A stretch of DNA of 64,000 bases from Diplonema papillatum (GCA_030068145.1 JAPJBO010000379.1:141930-205929), one strand, 5' to 3'. Positions 11,556-22,167 are shown, counted from the stretch's first letter. The notes: a model not told the origin generated them from the sequence alone. Program-made: numbers and translations.

Positions 11556-11735
11556 TGAGCCGGTCCGTCCCTATCTCTTGAAACTGCATCGGAGTGCCTA
11601 CCGCTGTTTATCATGGTGAATCACGGTCCACCACGTTCTATCAGGTCCCTCCCTAGTCCCTAGAGCTGCATCGAATTGCCCGGTGCTGTATTCTTCGGTC
11701 TATGACGGTCTATCAAGAGGGGATGGACCGGCTCA
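11556..11735. mobile_element. TGAGCC...GGCTCA small TIR element, copy 1
   Basis: A 180-bp element with terminal inverted repeats TGAGCCGGTCCGTCCC and GGGATGGACCGGCTCA. Flanks are AACAC (left) and AACAA (right), a near-perfect 5-bp duplication. Internally it contains two further inverted motifs around CTATCA and GGTC. Two other copies in this window have perfect 5-bp duplications. Confidence 0.8.
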
Positions 11736-12183
11736 AACAAGCGGGAAGGGGGGAAACATGAGAAATGTTGGATTGTCTCGATACCTATTTACCTTCCCTC
11801 CCAGAGGGGGACGAGAGGAGAGCGAGAGAGCCCTTCCTCTGCACAACACTACAATCTTCCGAGGCGGTACAAGAACGGAGGCGAGGGGGTCCGCATCAAC
11901 AGGGGGGGTGGGGCGGGATTGATTTAACAAACGGTTACTGGGAATAATGCAAGGACGTGTGTACCCGCAGCGGCGTGTTTCCGTCCGTTAAGCGATGGAC
12001 ACATTGGACAGACCTCCATGCGCGTGGAAACTGAGGATCTGCAGACGCAGCGATGTGAGTCTGGTTGGTTGGTTGCAAAGATGTTGGGGCGGGGGAGTGC
12101 AAGATCTGCCTGGGATGAATACGTGCTTCAACCTCGTGTTCAATCTACAGCGTCTTGAGGTTCAGAGACGGACCATGAACATG

Positions 12184-12325
12184 AGAGAGAGAGAGAGACG
12201 AGTTAGAGTGCAGGGACCATCTCTCCGGGGAGTATCCGGTCGCCCCACTACTGTCCCGTACTACTCCGGCGGGCGTAAGTTGTTACGTCGTGGGCGCGGT
12301 GATGATTGCACCGGTCGCGCGCACT
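12184..12325. mobile_element. Second copy of the GA-terminal insertion family
   Basis: From the GA run through CGAGTTAGAGTGCAGGGACCATCTCTCCGGGG and the GTCGTGGGCGCGG block this matches 3200-3436, then diverges. The left flank ends ATGA, as in the first copy. No clear right boundary or duplication can be identified, so this copy may be truncated. Confidence 0.6.
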
Positions 12326-12371
12326 CGGAGTTAGCGGTGCCAGTAGTAGTTTGAACTTGGCCGATCACTCT

Positions 12372-12707
12372 AGCTGAGAAACATTGCTTGGATTCGGGCG
12401 CTGAACTTGTTGCCAAGAACGAGCTTCCCTCTCCCAAGCTCTATCCCACAGCCAATCGGTAGCAACGACGGGCGGTGTGTACAAATGGCAGGGACGTAAT
12501 CAGTGCAAGCTGATGACTTGCGCCTACTAGGCATTCCTCATTCAAGGAGAATAATTGCAATCATCGATCCTCATCACGACGCAAGTTCAAAAGATTTCCC
12601 ATCCTCTTCAAGATAGGTAGCCGGAAGGCTCTCAAACTCGTTTAATGCGTCAGTGTAGTGCGCGTGCAGCCTAGGACATTTAGGAGCATCACAGACCTGC
12701 TATTGGC
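12372..12707 (-). rRNA. 18S rRNA 3'-region fragment (copy 2)
   Basis: The reverse complement is again small-subunit rRNA. It starts further upstream in the molecule than copy 1 (GCAGGTCTGTGATGCTCC, GCACGCGCACTACACTGA, GGGAAATCTTTTGAACTTGCG) and ends at AGCAATGTTTCTCAGCT, missing the last 55 or so nucleotides. The overlap with copy 1 is nearly identical. It lies next to gene debris, not in an rDNA unit. Confidence 0.93.
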
Positions 12708-12816
12708 TCGCTCTTCCGCGCGCTATAAGTCGCGCGCAGTCCCCTTAAGAAGTAGTGCGCGTCTCGGGTAAGCAGCAAGCCGCCGATGCCAAAAGACACC
12801 CCCTACAACGACACGC

Positions 12817-13005
12817 CCATGCGCTGCGCAAATTCTTCGAAGGCAGCCTCACTCCGGCGGATTTCAGCCTCGGCACGCATCGCGGCGACAGCTTCGCGCG
12901 ACGGCCGCACGGGAATCGCTGCTCGGGAAGCTGTTCCTGCCTACCCGGGCCGACGGCCGCAGGCTCGTCGCCTCCAGCAGCTTGCTGCGCGTTGGCCTGC
13001 ATTTC
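12817..13005 (-). pseudogene. Truncated tandem copy of the coiled-coil gene's 3' end
   Basis: This segment matches 13174-13369, the C-terminal coding region of the neighbouring gene, at over 95 percent identity, with a small deletion (GCTGCCGACG missing) that breaks the frame and an abrupt end of homology after TTGGCCTGC. The two copies are in direct orientation about 357 bp apart. Confidence 0.8.
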
Positions 13006-13166
13006 GCATTGAGATCGGTTTGAGTACATGAGCTTGCATGCACTAGTCTCGTCGGTCGGTATACTTGATGCCATCGCCACCTGCCGCTGCGTCGTCACGA
13101 TTGAGTACATGCGGCCACTACTAGTCGTAGTTGAACTTGATATGCAGCAATAATCTGTGTCACCGA

Positions 13167-14285
13167 TCACATCATGCGCTGCGCAAATTCTTCGAAGGCA
13201 GCCTCACTCCGGCGGATTTCAGCCTCGGCACGCAGCGCGGCGACAGCTTCACGCGACGGCCGCACGGGAATCGCTGCTCGGGCTGCCGACGGGAAGCTGT
13301 TCCTGCCTACCCGGGCCGACGGCCGCAGGCTCGTCGCCTCCAGCAGCTTGCTGCGCGGGTTGGCCTGCGCCAGGCGGGCGCCCGCCGTCGGCGCGGCGCG
13401 GCGCGGCGGCGGCTGCCGCCGCTGCTGCTCCGCCGCGTTGGACGACGGCCGCCGGGCGTACGACGCCTGCGACCGAGGCGAAGAAGCCGGCGACGCCGAA
13501 GGGCTCGAGCAGGGCGACGAAGCGGGAGTCAGCCGCCGCCGCGCGTTGTTCGCGTACCCGCACCGCTGCGCTTCGTCCTTCGTGTACGACACGGCCGAGA
13601 CGGTGTGCTCCATTAGCAGCGGCGCCTGCATCGTCCGGATCGGGTCGTAGCGCTCGAACGGCTCATCGGACCCTTTAGCCACGGGTGCAGCTTTTTGAGC
13701 ACCGCTGTTCAACCCACTCCTGGCCTCGTTGATCTGCTTCCGGGCGAGGCACATGGCGGTGTCCAGCTGCTTCTGCATGTCTGCTTCCCGGTCGCCTGCC
13801 TGCGTGTCTCTGCGTGAGGTCTGCTGGCGGAGGGAGGCGTTCTGCTTTTCCAACCCGCGGAGCCTGGTGAGCAGCTCCTGCGGCGTCTGCTTCTGGCCTC
13901 CGGCGCCGAAGACCTTGTCGTACTCTGCAACTGCCGTCCGGAGGTACCTGTTTTCGGCGCGGATGCGGCGGTCCTCCCTGTCGTTCGAGTCGCGCAGGCG
14001 GTCGGTCAGCTTGAGCATCTCCTCGCACGCGTCGTGGAGGCAGCGGTTGGCCCGGCTCTGGACGCACTGCTCGGGGATCGCGTAGCGGTAGTGCAGGCAC
14101 AGCTTCGCCATGTCGTCGAACGTCACCGGCTCGACGTCGCGCCGCCGGAGGCTGTTGCCCACGCTGCGGACGTCGCGCTCCCGCGCCGGGTCCACCCGCG
14201 GCACGTACCGCACGTACACGGGTGGCTTCCGGCCCCCCTTCCCGACATCGTGCGGTGTCCTCACTTCCACGCGCCGCGGCGGCAT
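13167..14285 (-). CDS. Coiled-coil protein of unknown function
   Basis: A 372-residue single-exon frame with ATG start and GC-rich third positions, unlike the flanking repeats, which argues it is a real gene. I do not recognise the family. The N-terminal 60 residues are basic (MPPRRVEVRTPHD). A charged segment at about 75-190 (ANRCLHDACEEMLKLTDRLRDS... LLTRLRGLEKQNASLRQQ) has heptad character and is probably coiled coil. Residues about 245-330 are Ser/Pro/Arg/Ala-rich and likely disordered. A final amphipathic helix ends AAFEEFAQRMM. Three degraded partial copies surround it (12817-13005, 14457-14497, 14821-14899), so the locus is prone to duplication. Confidence 0.7.
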   Translation of the reverse strand: MPPRRVEVRTPHDVGKGGRKPPVYVRYVPRVDPARERDVRSVGNSLRRRDVEPVTFDDMAKLCLHYRYAIPEQCVQSRANRCLHDACEEMLKLTDRLRDSNDREDRRIRAENRYLRTAVAEYDKVFGAGGQKQTPQELLTRLRGLEKQNASLRQQTSRRDTQAGDREADMQKQLDTAMCLARKQINEARSGLNSGAQKAAPVAKGSDEPFERYDPIRTMQAPLLMEHTVSAVSYTKDEAQRCGYANNARRRLTPASSPCSSPSASPASSPRSQASYARRPSSNAAEQQRRQPPPRRAAPTAGARLAQANPRSKLLEATSLRPSARVGRNSFPSAARAAIPVRPSREAVAALRAEAEIRRSEAAFEEFAQRMM

Positions 14286-14456
14286 GCGGAGTGCCCTCCG
14301 TTTCTCGCTATCTTCCCTCCCCCCCTGCGACCGTCGTGTGTTGTAAGCAGTGTCTATCAGAGTTAAAGTTCGCTTGAGAATCCGGGATTTTTAGAGCCCG
14401 GGAGGGCAACCTTCGCCAAATGGGTTCTGTTGAAGCAAATCCGAAATAGGGGGTAG

Positions 14457-14497
14457 GCATCTCCTCGCACGCGTCGTGGCGGCAGCGGTCGGCCCGG
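14457..14497 (-). pseudogene. Fragment of the coiled-coil gene, left of a 28S insertion
   Basis: GCATCTCCTCGCACGCGTCG... matches 14015-14055 of the intact gene. Homology stops at GGCCCGG, where 28S sequence begins, and resumes at 14821 with exactly the next bases of the gene (CTCTGGAC). A shared CCCGGG marks the join. Confidence 0.7.
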
Positions 14498-14813
14498 GTT
14501 TCCCCCGGCTTCGTCCTATCCAGGCATAGTTCACCATCTTTCGGGTCCCAACAAGTGTACTTAACCTCAAATCCCTTTCCAGTAAATCAGGATCGGGCTG
14601 TGCTGCGTCCTTAAGGATTGGCACATCTCCCTTTCAGTGCGGCTTGTGAGTTTGACACCCTAAGCCTCGCAACACGTGTTAAACTCCTTGCCGTGTTTCA
14701 AGACGGGTAGTAGAAGATCGCTGTGTCTGACATGAGCCTGCGAGCGTTAACCACGTCAGGCCAGCGGGAGCAAGGACGTTGTCCGAAGACGCCGACACTT
14801 ACCCTTCGCTGAC
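14498..14813 (-). rRNA. 28S rRNA 5'-region fragment (copy 1)
   Basis: The reverse complement contains highly conserved large-subunit segments: GGACCCGAAAGATGGTGAAC (here written with one G less), TTACTGGAAAGGGATTTGAG and CGACCCGTCTTGAAACACGG-like sequence (ACCCGTCTTGAAACACGG). It covers roughly the 600-950 region of a 28S molecule. It is flanked on both sides by adjacent halves of a duplicated gene segment and so is an insertion. Confidence 0.92.
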
Positions 14814-14820
14814 CCTCCTG

Positions 14821-14899
14821 CTCTGGACACACTGCTGTCATACCGGTGGTGCAGGCACAGCTTCGCCATGTCGTCGGACGTCGCCGGCTCGACGTCGCG
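14821..14899 (-). pseudogene. Fragment of the coiled-coil gene, right of a 28S insertion
   Basis: CTCTGGACACACTGCTG...GACGTCGCG matches 14056-14138 of the intact gene, with a small deletion and several substitutions. Together with 14457-14497 it is one duplicated stretch interrupted by the 28S piece. The 118-bp satellite begins immediately after it. Confidence 0.7.
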
Positions 14900-14904
14900 G
14901 TGAC

Positions 14905-16016
14905 GCTCAGGTTTCAGCCTCACGCAGCACACCGAAACGTAGCAACACCGGGCGTGAAGCTGGGCACAACGTCGCAGCAAAGGTGTTGCTGCGAGATAGA
15001 CCCACCGAACGTGGTACTGTTCAGGCTCAAGTTTCAGCCCCACGCAGCAGACCGAAATGTGGCAACACCGGGCGTGAAGCTGGGCACAACGTCGCAGCAA
15101 GGATGTTGCTGAGATAGACCCACCGAACGTGGTACTGTTCAGGCTCAAGTTTCAGCCCCACGCAGCAGACCGACATGTGGCAACACCGGGCGTGAAGCTG
15201 GGCACAACGTCGCAGCAAGGATGGTGCTGAGATAGACCCACCGAACGTGGTACTGTTCAGGCTCAAGTTTCAGCCCCACGCAGCAGACCGAAATGTGGCA
15301 ACACCGGGCGTGAAGCTGGGCACAACGTCGCAGCAAGGATGTTGCTGCGAGATAGACCCACAGAACGTGGTACTGTTCAGGCTCCAGTTTCAGCCCCACG
15401 CAGCAGACCGAAATGTGGCAACACCGGGCGTGAAGCTGGGCACAACGTCGCAGCAAGGATGTTGCTGCGAGATAGACCCACAGAACGTGGTACTGTTCAG
15501 GCTCCAGTTTCAGCCCCACGCAGCAGACCGAAATGTGGCAACACCGGGCGTGAAGCTGGGCACAACGTCGCAGCAAGGATGTTGCTGAGATAGACCCACA
15601 GAACGTGGTACTGTTCAGGCTCCAGTTTCAGCCCCACGCAGCAGACCGAAATGTGGCAACACCGGGCGTGAAGCTGGGCACAACGTCGCAGCAAGGATGT
15701 TGCTGCGAGATAGACCCACAGAACGTGGTACTGTTCAGGCTCCAGTTTCAGCCCCACGCAGCAGACCGAAATGTGGCAACACCGGGCGTGAAGCTGGGCA
15801 CAACGTCGCAGCAAGGATGTTGCTGAGATAGACCCACAGAACGTTAACGTGGTACTTTTCAGGCTCAGGTTTCAGCCCCACGCAGTAGACCGAAACTTGG
15901 CAACACCGGGCTGGAAGCCGGCACAACGTCGCAGCAAGGATGGTGCTGGGATAGACCCACAGAACGTGATACTTTTCAGGCTCAGGTTTCAGCCTCGCGC
16001 AGCACACCGAAACGTA
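14905..16016. repeat. 118-124-bp satellite, about 9.5 units
   Basis: Units begin with GTGGTACTGTTCAGGCTC at 15011, 15129, 15247, 15367, 15487, 15605, 15725 and 15849, with a diverged start at about 15966. Each unit continues through AGTTTCAGCCCCACGCAGCAGACCGAAA, GGCAACACCGGGCGTGAAGC and TCGCAGCAAGGATG. Inner units are nearly identical and the outermost ones are diverged, as expected of unequal exchange. Six-frame translations are periodic artefacts. Confidence 0.95.
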
Positions 16017-16578
16017 AGAACGATGAAGGGGCGAAGCTATCTCTCTTAGAATTTCGATGAAGTTTCAGGACCACAACTGAAAGAGCAGGAAAAAAAGGAG
16101 AAAAAGAATGAATTGACAAAGGAAACAGTAGGAGAGGGGGTGGGGGGTTGGAGGGAAGAAGAAAAAGACAAGAACAGCCATTTTTTCAATGAAAGGAAAC
16201 AGAAGGGGGAAAAGAAAAAAGAGTAGTGTAGTAGTAGTATGTCGTCCTAATCCGGGAACAAGTCAGGGAGAAGAACGGAGCAATCTTTACAAACAAACGA
16301 GTGACTTAAGGTGGCCGCTTGAGCGGCGCCAGTCCGAGCGCACACAGCAGCAGTGACGCGTCGGCAGTATTTGCACTTCGGGATGGGGCTGCCGTCATGC
16401 GCGTCGACGGCTAGCGAGGGTCGGCAGGGTGCAGTGGTCGGAGCAACGTTGAACGTGGCAGGTCGGTGCCGCACAAATGAGTTGATCGATGTACTTGTGC
16501 GCGTTCACTTTCCGCACGCGTCGCGCAGCCTGCGAGATGACGGTCTAAAAAAAAAAAGAAGGAGAAAAAAAAAAAAAG
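16017..16578. other. Intergenic, A-rich, no gene recognised
   Basis: The stretch contains purine-rich runs (AAAGAAAAAGACAAG, GAAGGAGAAAAAA) and no conserved frame. Nothing else identifiable. Confidence 0.5.
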
Positions 16579-16790
16579 AGGAATAGTTGAGTTGCAGCTC
16601 TTGACAAAGATAGATGGAAAAAAGAAGGTGTTTTTATTCTTCGCTTTTTCTCACCAACGGGGGGGTCGGTCCTGCTTTTGGCTTTGTAGGTTCTCCCGAC
16701 TCCCCTATTCGTGGTCAGCACAAACTCAAGAAGTCTAGTCAACTATTCCCTGCAGTATTGGCATACTTTCAAAAACAAAAAAGACCGAAG
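16579..16790. repeat. Dispersed repeat, copy also inside the hAT-like element at 18537
   Basis: AGGAATAGTTGAGTTGCAGC...TCAACTATTCCCTGCAGTATTGGCA, followed by an A-rich run, recurs at 18641-18835 in the same orientation with about 85-90 percent identity. The block has short inverted ends (AGGAATAGTTGA / TCAACTATTCCCT), but homology continues past them, so these need not be its borders. Confidence 0.7.
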
Positions 16791-17029
16791 AACAGAGCGA
16801 TTAGTATACGTTGCAGATTTAGACCGTCGGTCTAAATCTGCAAGCCGGAGGTGGAAAGGGTGTTCCAGGCAAATATAGGGAGGGGGTGGTGTTTACAATG
16901 GCGTCGGAAGGCTGCTGAGCCTCCGCTGCTGAGGCACAGCCTCTGCCATGTGCTCGGAGTACGTTGCTGCTGCAATTCCGTCTGAATACTGAACCCAAAA
17001 TTCCCTATAACCGGTCTAAATCTGCAAAC

Positions 17030-18040
17030 CCCAGAAATCTGTAAACTACTAATGCCCTGGAACAGGGAACCGAAGTTAAAAAAAAAAAAAAAAGCGGGCA
17101 GCAAGCACGGTCGGTGCTGTCGCTGGCTTGCCAAAAAAAGGAAAAGAGCTAAAAAGTGGTAGAACGCAGCGCAAAGCTTCGCGTGTTCGGCGGTTCAACT
17201 ACTACGCGATGCAAGCCCTCGTGTAGTGACACGAGAGGTGCGAAATCTACCCTGGTTGTCGCTGTCGCCCATGCAAGCACTGATGAAACGACGCAGCTGC
17301 CGCTCACTTGAGGGGTTCGGATCTTCGGATCCCGTAGATTACCCGTTTACCAGGGGCACGACTGTCCCAACCCCTCGCTGCTACACGCCTCACGTTGAGA
17401 AAAGGCTTCTCGAAAAAGCATCTGTTACTAGAGTGAAAGTGTTTGTGTTTTTCGGCGGGATTCCACAGTTTCACTGAGAGGGTTGATGCACCACGAAAAT
17501 CGATTAGAGAACTTCACAGCCTTCAGGGTGTGGTTGGATCAAAGACACAGTCAAGGTTTCCCACCCTCCCTAACCCCCCTTTCCCCGGGTTAAGGCAGTT
17601 ACTCAACTTTCCCTTGCGCTAGTGATACCGGTCTTACTTTTCCCTTTCTTCTAGGCAGTTCTCAGACAATACGTAGAGAAGAACCTCCCTTCTTTTTTCT
17701 GGCGTTAATTGTGGATTGAAAGGTCGGCTGACTGTACACCGGTCAGAAACTAAGCACCGGTACAAATCGCGCACCATTGCCCTGAATACAACGACCAAAA
17801 AAGACCCCCGGCGACCCTTCGGCCGTTCGGGCACTGTTCGCGTTTTTTTCCGGGACTGGCGTGATGCAATCAAACGGCGTCGCCCCCGAAAAAGCGAAGT
17901 TTGCCACCCGTTACTTTTTTTTTTTACTTACAGCTTTGGCAGCACCCACCCACCCCCCCCCCCAAGCTAGGGTAGCTGTTCTTTTTTTTTTTTTTTTTTT
18001 TTTAGAGTGAAAGTTTGAAACTCCGGGATTTTAAAAGACT
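17030..18040. other. Intergenic, no gene recognised
   Basis: Holds a poly-A run near 17080, a poly-T run of about 20 at 17982-18003, and the small motif TTTTTAGAGTGAAAGTTTGAAACTCCGGG at 17999-18028, which also occurs in related form near 2430, 14358 and 27741. No frame with family resemblance. Confidence 0.5.
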
Positions 18041-18044
18041 GTTC

Positions 18045-18358
18045 TTCTTGTTGTTTTAAGCTTGGAAGTCGGTGTTTAAGTCTCCGGTATGACTCGTGTG
18101 CAGCGGGGAGGGTCCTGTGCAAAAGTTCGGTCAGAGTTTGGGTTAACCACATACGGACGAACGACGCATATATCGTTACGACCGGGAGGACGTACGTCAG
18201 GTACACCTTGCGGTTCGTGCAGACGCTGAGGCCCCAGGACTTCATGCACGTTCTCCGCAGGATGATCATTCTCTCCGACAGCCTTTCCAAGACGTTTTCC
18301 ACGTGCGGGCGGAAGGAGAGGTTGTTGCCGATGATCAGGCCTAGGAAGCGGTGCTGTG
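18045..18358 (-). pseudogene. Non-LTR retrotransposon reverse transcriptase fragment
   Basis: The minus strand encodes the palm end and thumb of a LINE reverse transcriptase: HRFLGLIIGNNLSF (motif E region), then a run including RTCMKSWGLS and KVYLTYVLPVV, the usual post-motif-E segment of Jockey/I-type ORF2 proteins. Upstream and downstream parts are missing. The same segment in the LINE at 51265-55815 reads LLGLTIDSELTF and TLYLTYVLPTYTY, so this is a different family or a diverged relative. Fragmentary, not functional. Confidence 0.75.
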
Positions 18359-18536
18359 TGCGTCGTTTAATACAAGGTTATTCCTGTCAGCAAGTTCGAA
18401 GCCAAGTACTCATCGAAAGTGGTCGTCGTTTGCTTTATTGGAAAGATATGGCATCCTATTTAATTCTGGGGTTTCTGTGACAGGGTCCCACTGGCACCTT
18501 TGGTCGATTTTCTAACCGGCATAGGTGGCCTCCGAG

Positions 18537-19072
18537 CAGGGCTTACGCTCCGTTTTCGGCCTCAGAGAAAATACGTGTGGTCCACATGTGGGCGCTTAAG
18601 GTTCGAGGGGGAAAAAACCTTTCCCCCGATGTGCGGCGGGCAGGAATAGTTGAGTTGCAGCTCTTGAGGAAAAAGAAGGTGTTTTTATTAGCGTTATTCT
18701 TCGCTTTTTCTCTTACGAACGGGGGGGGTCGGTCCTGCTTTTGGCTTTGTAGGTTCCCGACTCCCCAATTCGTGGTTAGCACAAACTCAAGAGGTCTAGT
18801 CAACTATTCCCTGCAGTATTGGCAGACTTTCAAAAAAAAAATTGGCCTCATTACCGGACTTGGCGACACTGGCTGTGCGGCCTTGGCGACTTGTGGGCCT
18901 AGACTCCCCTGCATACCAACCTGTGGCAAGCACATGTGGGGGAAAAATTAAACCAAAATCCACATTTCGTACCTGTGGATCCTCCACACGTGGAAGCACA
19001 CGTGGGAAAATAAAATCCGAAAAAATTAACGTGTGGAAATCAACACGTTCCACACGTGGAGCGTAAGCCCTG
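18537..19072. mobile_element. hAT-like non-autonomous element with 8-bp target duplication
   Basis: The ends CAGGGCTTACGCTCC and GGAGCGTAAGCCCTG are perfect 15-bp inverted repeats. The flanking CCTCCGAG at 18529-18536 is exactly repeated at 19073-19080. CAGGG termini with 8-bp duplications are the pattern of hAT transposons. The 536-bp interior carries no transposase; it contains a repeat shared with 16579-16790 and short ACACGTG-containing palindromes. Confidence 0.88.
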
Positions 19073-19603
19073 CCTCCGAGGGCGGCAACGGAAAGATACG
19101 TCCCAAAGCGTTGCTGATTTCTTTGACCCTAGATCCCAAACTCTGTTTTTTTCTTGAGGGATAAACACGCAGTCTTTTTCCCTCAGGTTTTATTGTTGCA
19201 AACGAATCACCGCGTGCATCGGGCGGCGCCCACAGCACGGAACTAAGCGCCCATGCGGGGCTTCAAGATCATTAGACAATCGACACATACCACACGAACG
19301 TACCACACAACGTAAGCACACTCTCCCCGGTAGCTCCGGCCAGTTGACCTCCGCCGGGTTTAAAAAAGGCCCAAGTTTCCCCAAGTTGCGATGCCCCCCA
19401 AGCAGCAACAGCAGAACGCCCTGCAGAGGGACGCGGAGGGGCTGGCTCTCCTGGAGAAGCGCCTCCTCGATCTCGAGGCAGGTCTGGCCCTGGCCCGGCG
19501 TGAGGCCGAAGTTGAAGCCGCCAAGAGGGAGGTCCTCCGAGGGCGGCAATGGAAAGATACGTCCCAAAGCTTCTTTGACCCCAGATCCCAAACTCTGTTT
19601 TTT
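19073..19603. repeat. Direct repeats of 70-79 bp flanking a 382-bp segment
   Basis: CCTCCGAGGGCGGCAA(C/T)GGAAAG...GATCCCAAACTCTG followed by T's occurs at 19073-19151 and again at 19534-19603. The second copy lacks 10 bases. Between them lies 19152-19533, which includes the short coding-like segment below. Confidence 0.75.
19391..19533 (+). pseudogene. Possible 5' exon fragment of a coiled-coil gene
   Basis: An ATG-started frame encodes MPPKQQQQNALQRDAEGLAL followed by an amphipathic Leu/Ala/Glu-rich helix of about 25 residues, with the GC-rich third positions of the real genes here. It then runs into the direct-repeat sequence and ends without recognisable continuation. It could be a genuine first exon (GGAG-GTCC would be a donor-like site) or a captured gene fragment. 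Confidence 0.35.
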
Positions 19604-19999
19604 TTTTTTTCGTCATCGGATTTGGCCCCAACACTGCAAAAACGGCAAAAAGAAGGAGGGGTCAAGAAGGGACAACATCCTGACCGAGTGTAAAAAAATG
19701 GAAAGAGACAGGAAAAACAAGAAAAAATAGGCAAAACGAAAACAAAAAAAAAAAGAGAGAGAGAGAGAACACAAAACAAAAAAGAGATTCCGTGTCGGGG
19801 TTTTGTCACGCCTTAGCAGTCCCAGGGCCCGGTCCCACCCTCCTGTCATTTTTTCGTGTTCTCGTTGTCATCGCTATCGCGCTGACTTTCCGAGAGAGAA
19901 AGGTTGGGTTCAAGCTTTTTTCTCTCCCGACACCCGTTTGGGCTGCAGGACAAGCTTGAAGAGACGAGCCAGAGGGCAGAGCGGAGCTCCGATCTCAAA

Positions 20000-21960
20000 A
20001 CGTTTGCCGGCCGCGGTGGGACCTGAAAGGGCTTGCTCCGAAGTGCTTCTTCTGTTCTTTTTCTGTCGAGTCTTCCGAGGGGCGGTGCAACAGATCGCTC
20101 TTGCCACGTGTAGCACTCGTCCCGAGGAAACCAGGGACCGAACATATGCATGCCTTCGAAACCAGGAAATTGTTGCTGAAAGCTAGGGCGACAGATATTG
20201 CCTCCTCCAGTGATTTTAGAGTGCAAGTTATATTACAAGCGATTTTGGCAGAGGGCCTCCTCGAGCGATTCCCACACGAATAAGAAAAAAAGACAGCACG
20301 CAACAAAGGTCCTTCCCCGTTTGCAACCCTGATATCAACACATTGTTCTGATATCAAAACAACCAGCCAAAAAGTTGTTTGCGCCTTCAAGTTTTGCTTG
20401 CTGATTCGAGCACACCGCTGCCGCCGCCGACCGTGTTTGGCCAGAACCTCGCTGAAGCGAGGACCCAGAAGGGGAAAAAAAAAGAAGAGGACAGCTGGGT
20501 CCCAGCTCTCTGACAAAGAGCAGATAGAAATCTCTGTACCGTGCGGTTGGACACAGTCTCCCGAAATCTCAAATCGAATCGGGCGCTCTCTCGTTCACCG
20601 GTGGAGTCTGGTCTCACGGGCTGGACCAAAACTGGAGTTGAAAAGCGGGTCGCGTTTCGGGCGTGGTGCCATGCATCTACGTGCTGTGGATACCAGCAGG
20701 ACAGCTCTACGTATGTATGTATGTAGGTACGTGGTGGTACTACGTATACCTCTACTCATACTATTGCAGTTTACTGAGGGAATAGGAGCAACGCATGGCT
20801 AGATGATGGCTCGAATCGACACCAGAAGAATTCGGGGTGGGGCTGGCTTCGACGACTAGTAATACCCCGGTAAATGGTAGCACTCCCGAACTAGCCCGAA
20901 CCAACAGGATCAAAGAATGTCAGTCACACCTTCCCGATTCTTTTTCCCACCCTCCATCCCCCGCGTGATGTCGTCCCAGCAGCGATCATAGCTTGCCCAT
21001 GGTCGGTGGTCTTCCCCTTCGTTTGTTTGTAAGTATCCGCTTTGGTTTCACCCTTTGTTTTGAGATGGAGATGCACGAGCCGACCGGAGGAAGGGGTCAG
21101 CACAAGCCAGTGCGAGGGGTCAGAAGACGCCTGCTCCAATTCTGTGCTGGTGTACTACTACGACTACTAGGCGAGGTCATGCCAGAATTGTTAGCAGAGC
21201 GGAATGCTGCTCCGATTCAGAATGTGGTTGACTCACTCTAGTGATTAGCGTTCTTGCCAGTCTCTTTCATTTGCCAGAACTTCGGTATGTCCTCCGTACT
21301 CATTCAAATCGGCATCCCTGTTCTTGAACCGCGAACGATTCTTTCCGTGGGTTGTGAACACATGCTGACGAGTGGCAAACTCTCCTCCTTCGGTATTCGT
21401 AGCGGGTGGCGTCCTCGAGTATTTCCCAGCAGCAGGCGGGCTTTTTCTTTGAAAAAAAAAAGATGAAACTGAAACAAAATGTGCAGAAGAAGAAGAAGAA
21501 GAAGAAGAAAATGAGACGGGGGGGGGATTGCAAGAACGCGCTTGGAATGGGTATGTGCTCAACACCGCACTGGTCCCGTCTGCGCCGTGTTTCGGTCCTT
21601 TAAGCAACGGACACATAAGGCGGACCATCATCAGCGTGGAACCTGAGTGTCTGCAGACAGGACTGCGGTGTGAGTCTGGTTTGTCAGGCGGCTGTTCGTA
21701 GCTCGTCACAGCCAGGACCACCCGTGCTACGACCACAAAAAATGAGACGGGGGGGGGAATAAAGGCGGAATTGTCGGTTCAGCATTTTCCGATGGCGGTA
21801 GTGCAGCAACCTCACATGCGACGCCGCAGCAGCACGTCCCGATGTTGGACGATGCCCGAACGGAACCACCCGTGGCCGGCCGCGCCCGGCGGTGTTGGAG
21901 ACGACGGGCAACCCTTTCGCCGAATGCTTTCGCTTGGATTATTGCGGTACGAGAAGCAAC
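20000..21960. other. Intergenic, no gene recognised
   Basis: No conserved frame found. A short frame on the minus strand at about 21240-21440 ends NERDWQER and could be a terminal exon, but I cannot place it in a family. The part 21540-21690 resembles 11950-12100 (GTGTTTC(C/G)GTCC, GCGTGGAA, TGAGTCTGGTT), a degenerate dispersed repeat. A (GAA)n run is at 21487-21510. Confidence 0.45.
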
Positions 21961-21969
21961 TTGCAGTAT

Positions 21970-22066
21970 TGAGCCGGTCCACCCCCTGCTCTGGCAAACT
22001 GCTGGTAGACTGTGATAGCAGCAGGCAATTTGATGCACTTCCAGGAAATAGGGGTGGACTGGCTCA
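21970..22066. mobile_element. TGAGCC...GGCTCA small TIR element, copy 2
   Basis: A 97-bp deletion form with ends TGAGCCGGTCCACCCC and GGGGTGGACTGGCTCA. The 5-bp flank AGTAT at 21965-21969 is repeated exactly at 22067-22071, so the borders and duplication length are clear. Confidence 0.85.
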
Positions 22067-22166
22067 AGTATGAGAAGCAAGCGGGAACAGCCGCACGCAG
22101 CAGACCAACAAGCAGAATCCCTTCCAGAATCTACATTCCATTTTAACAACTGACTTCCTCGACGAC

Positions 22167-22167
<1 letters not shown>

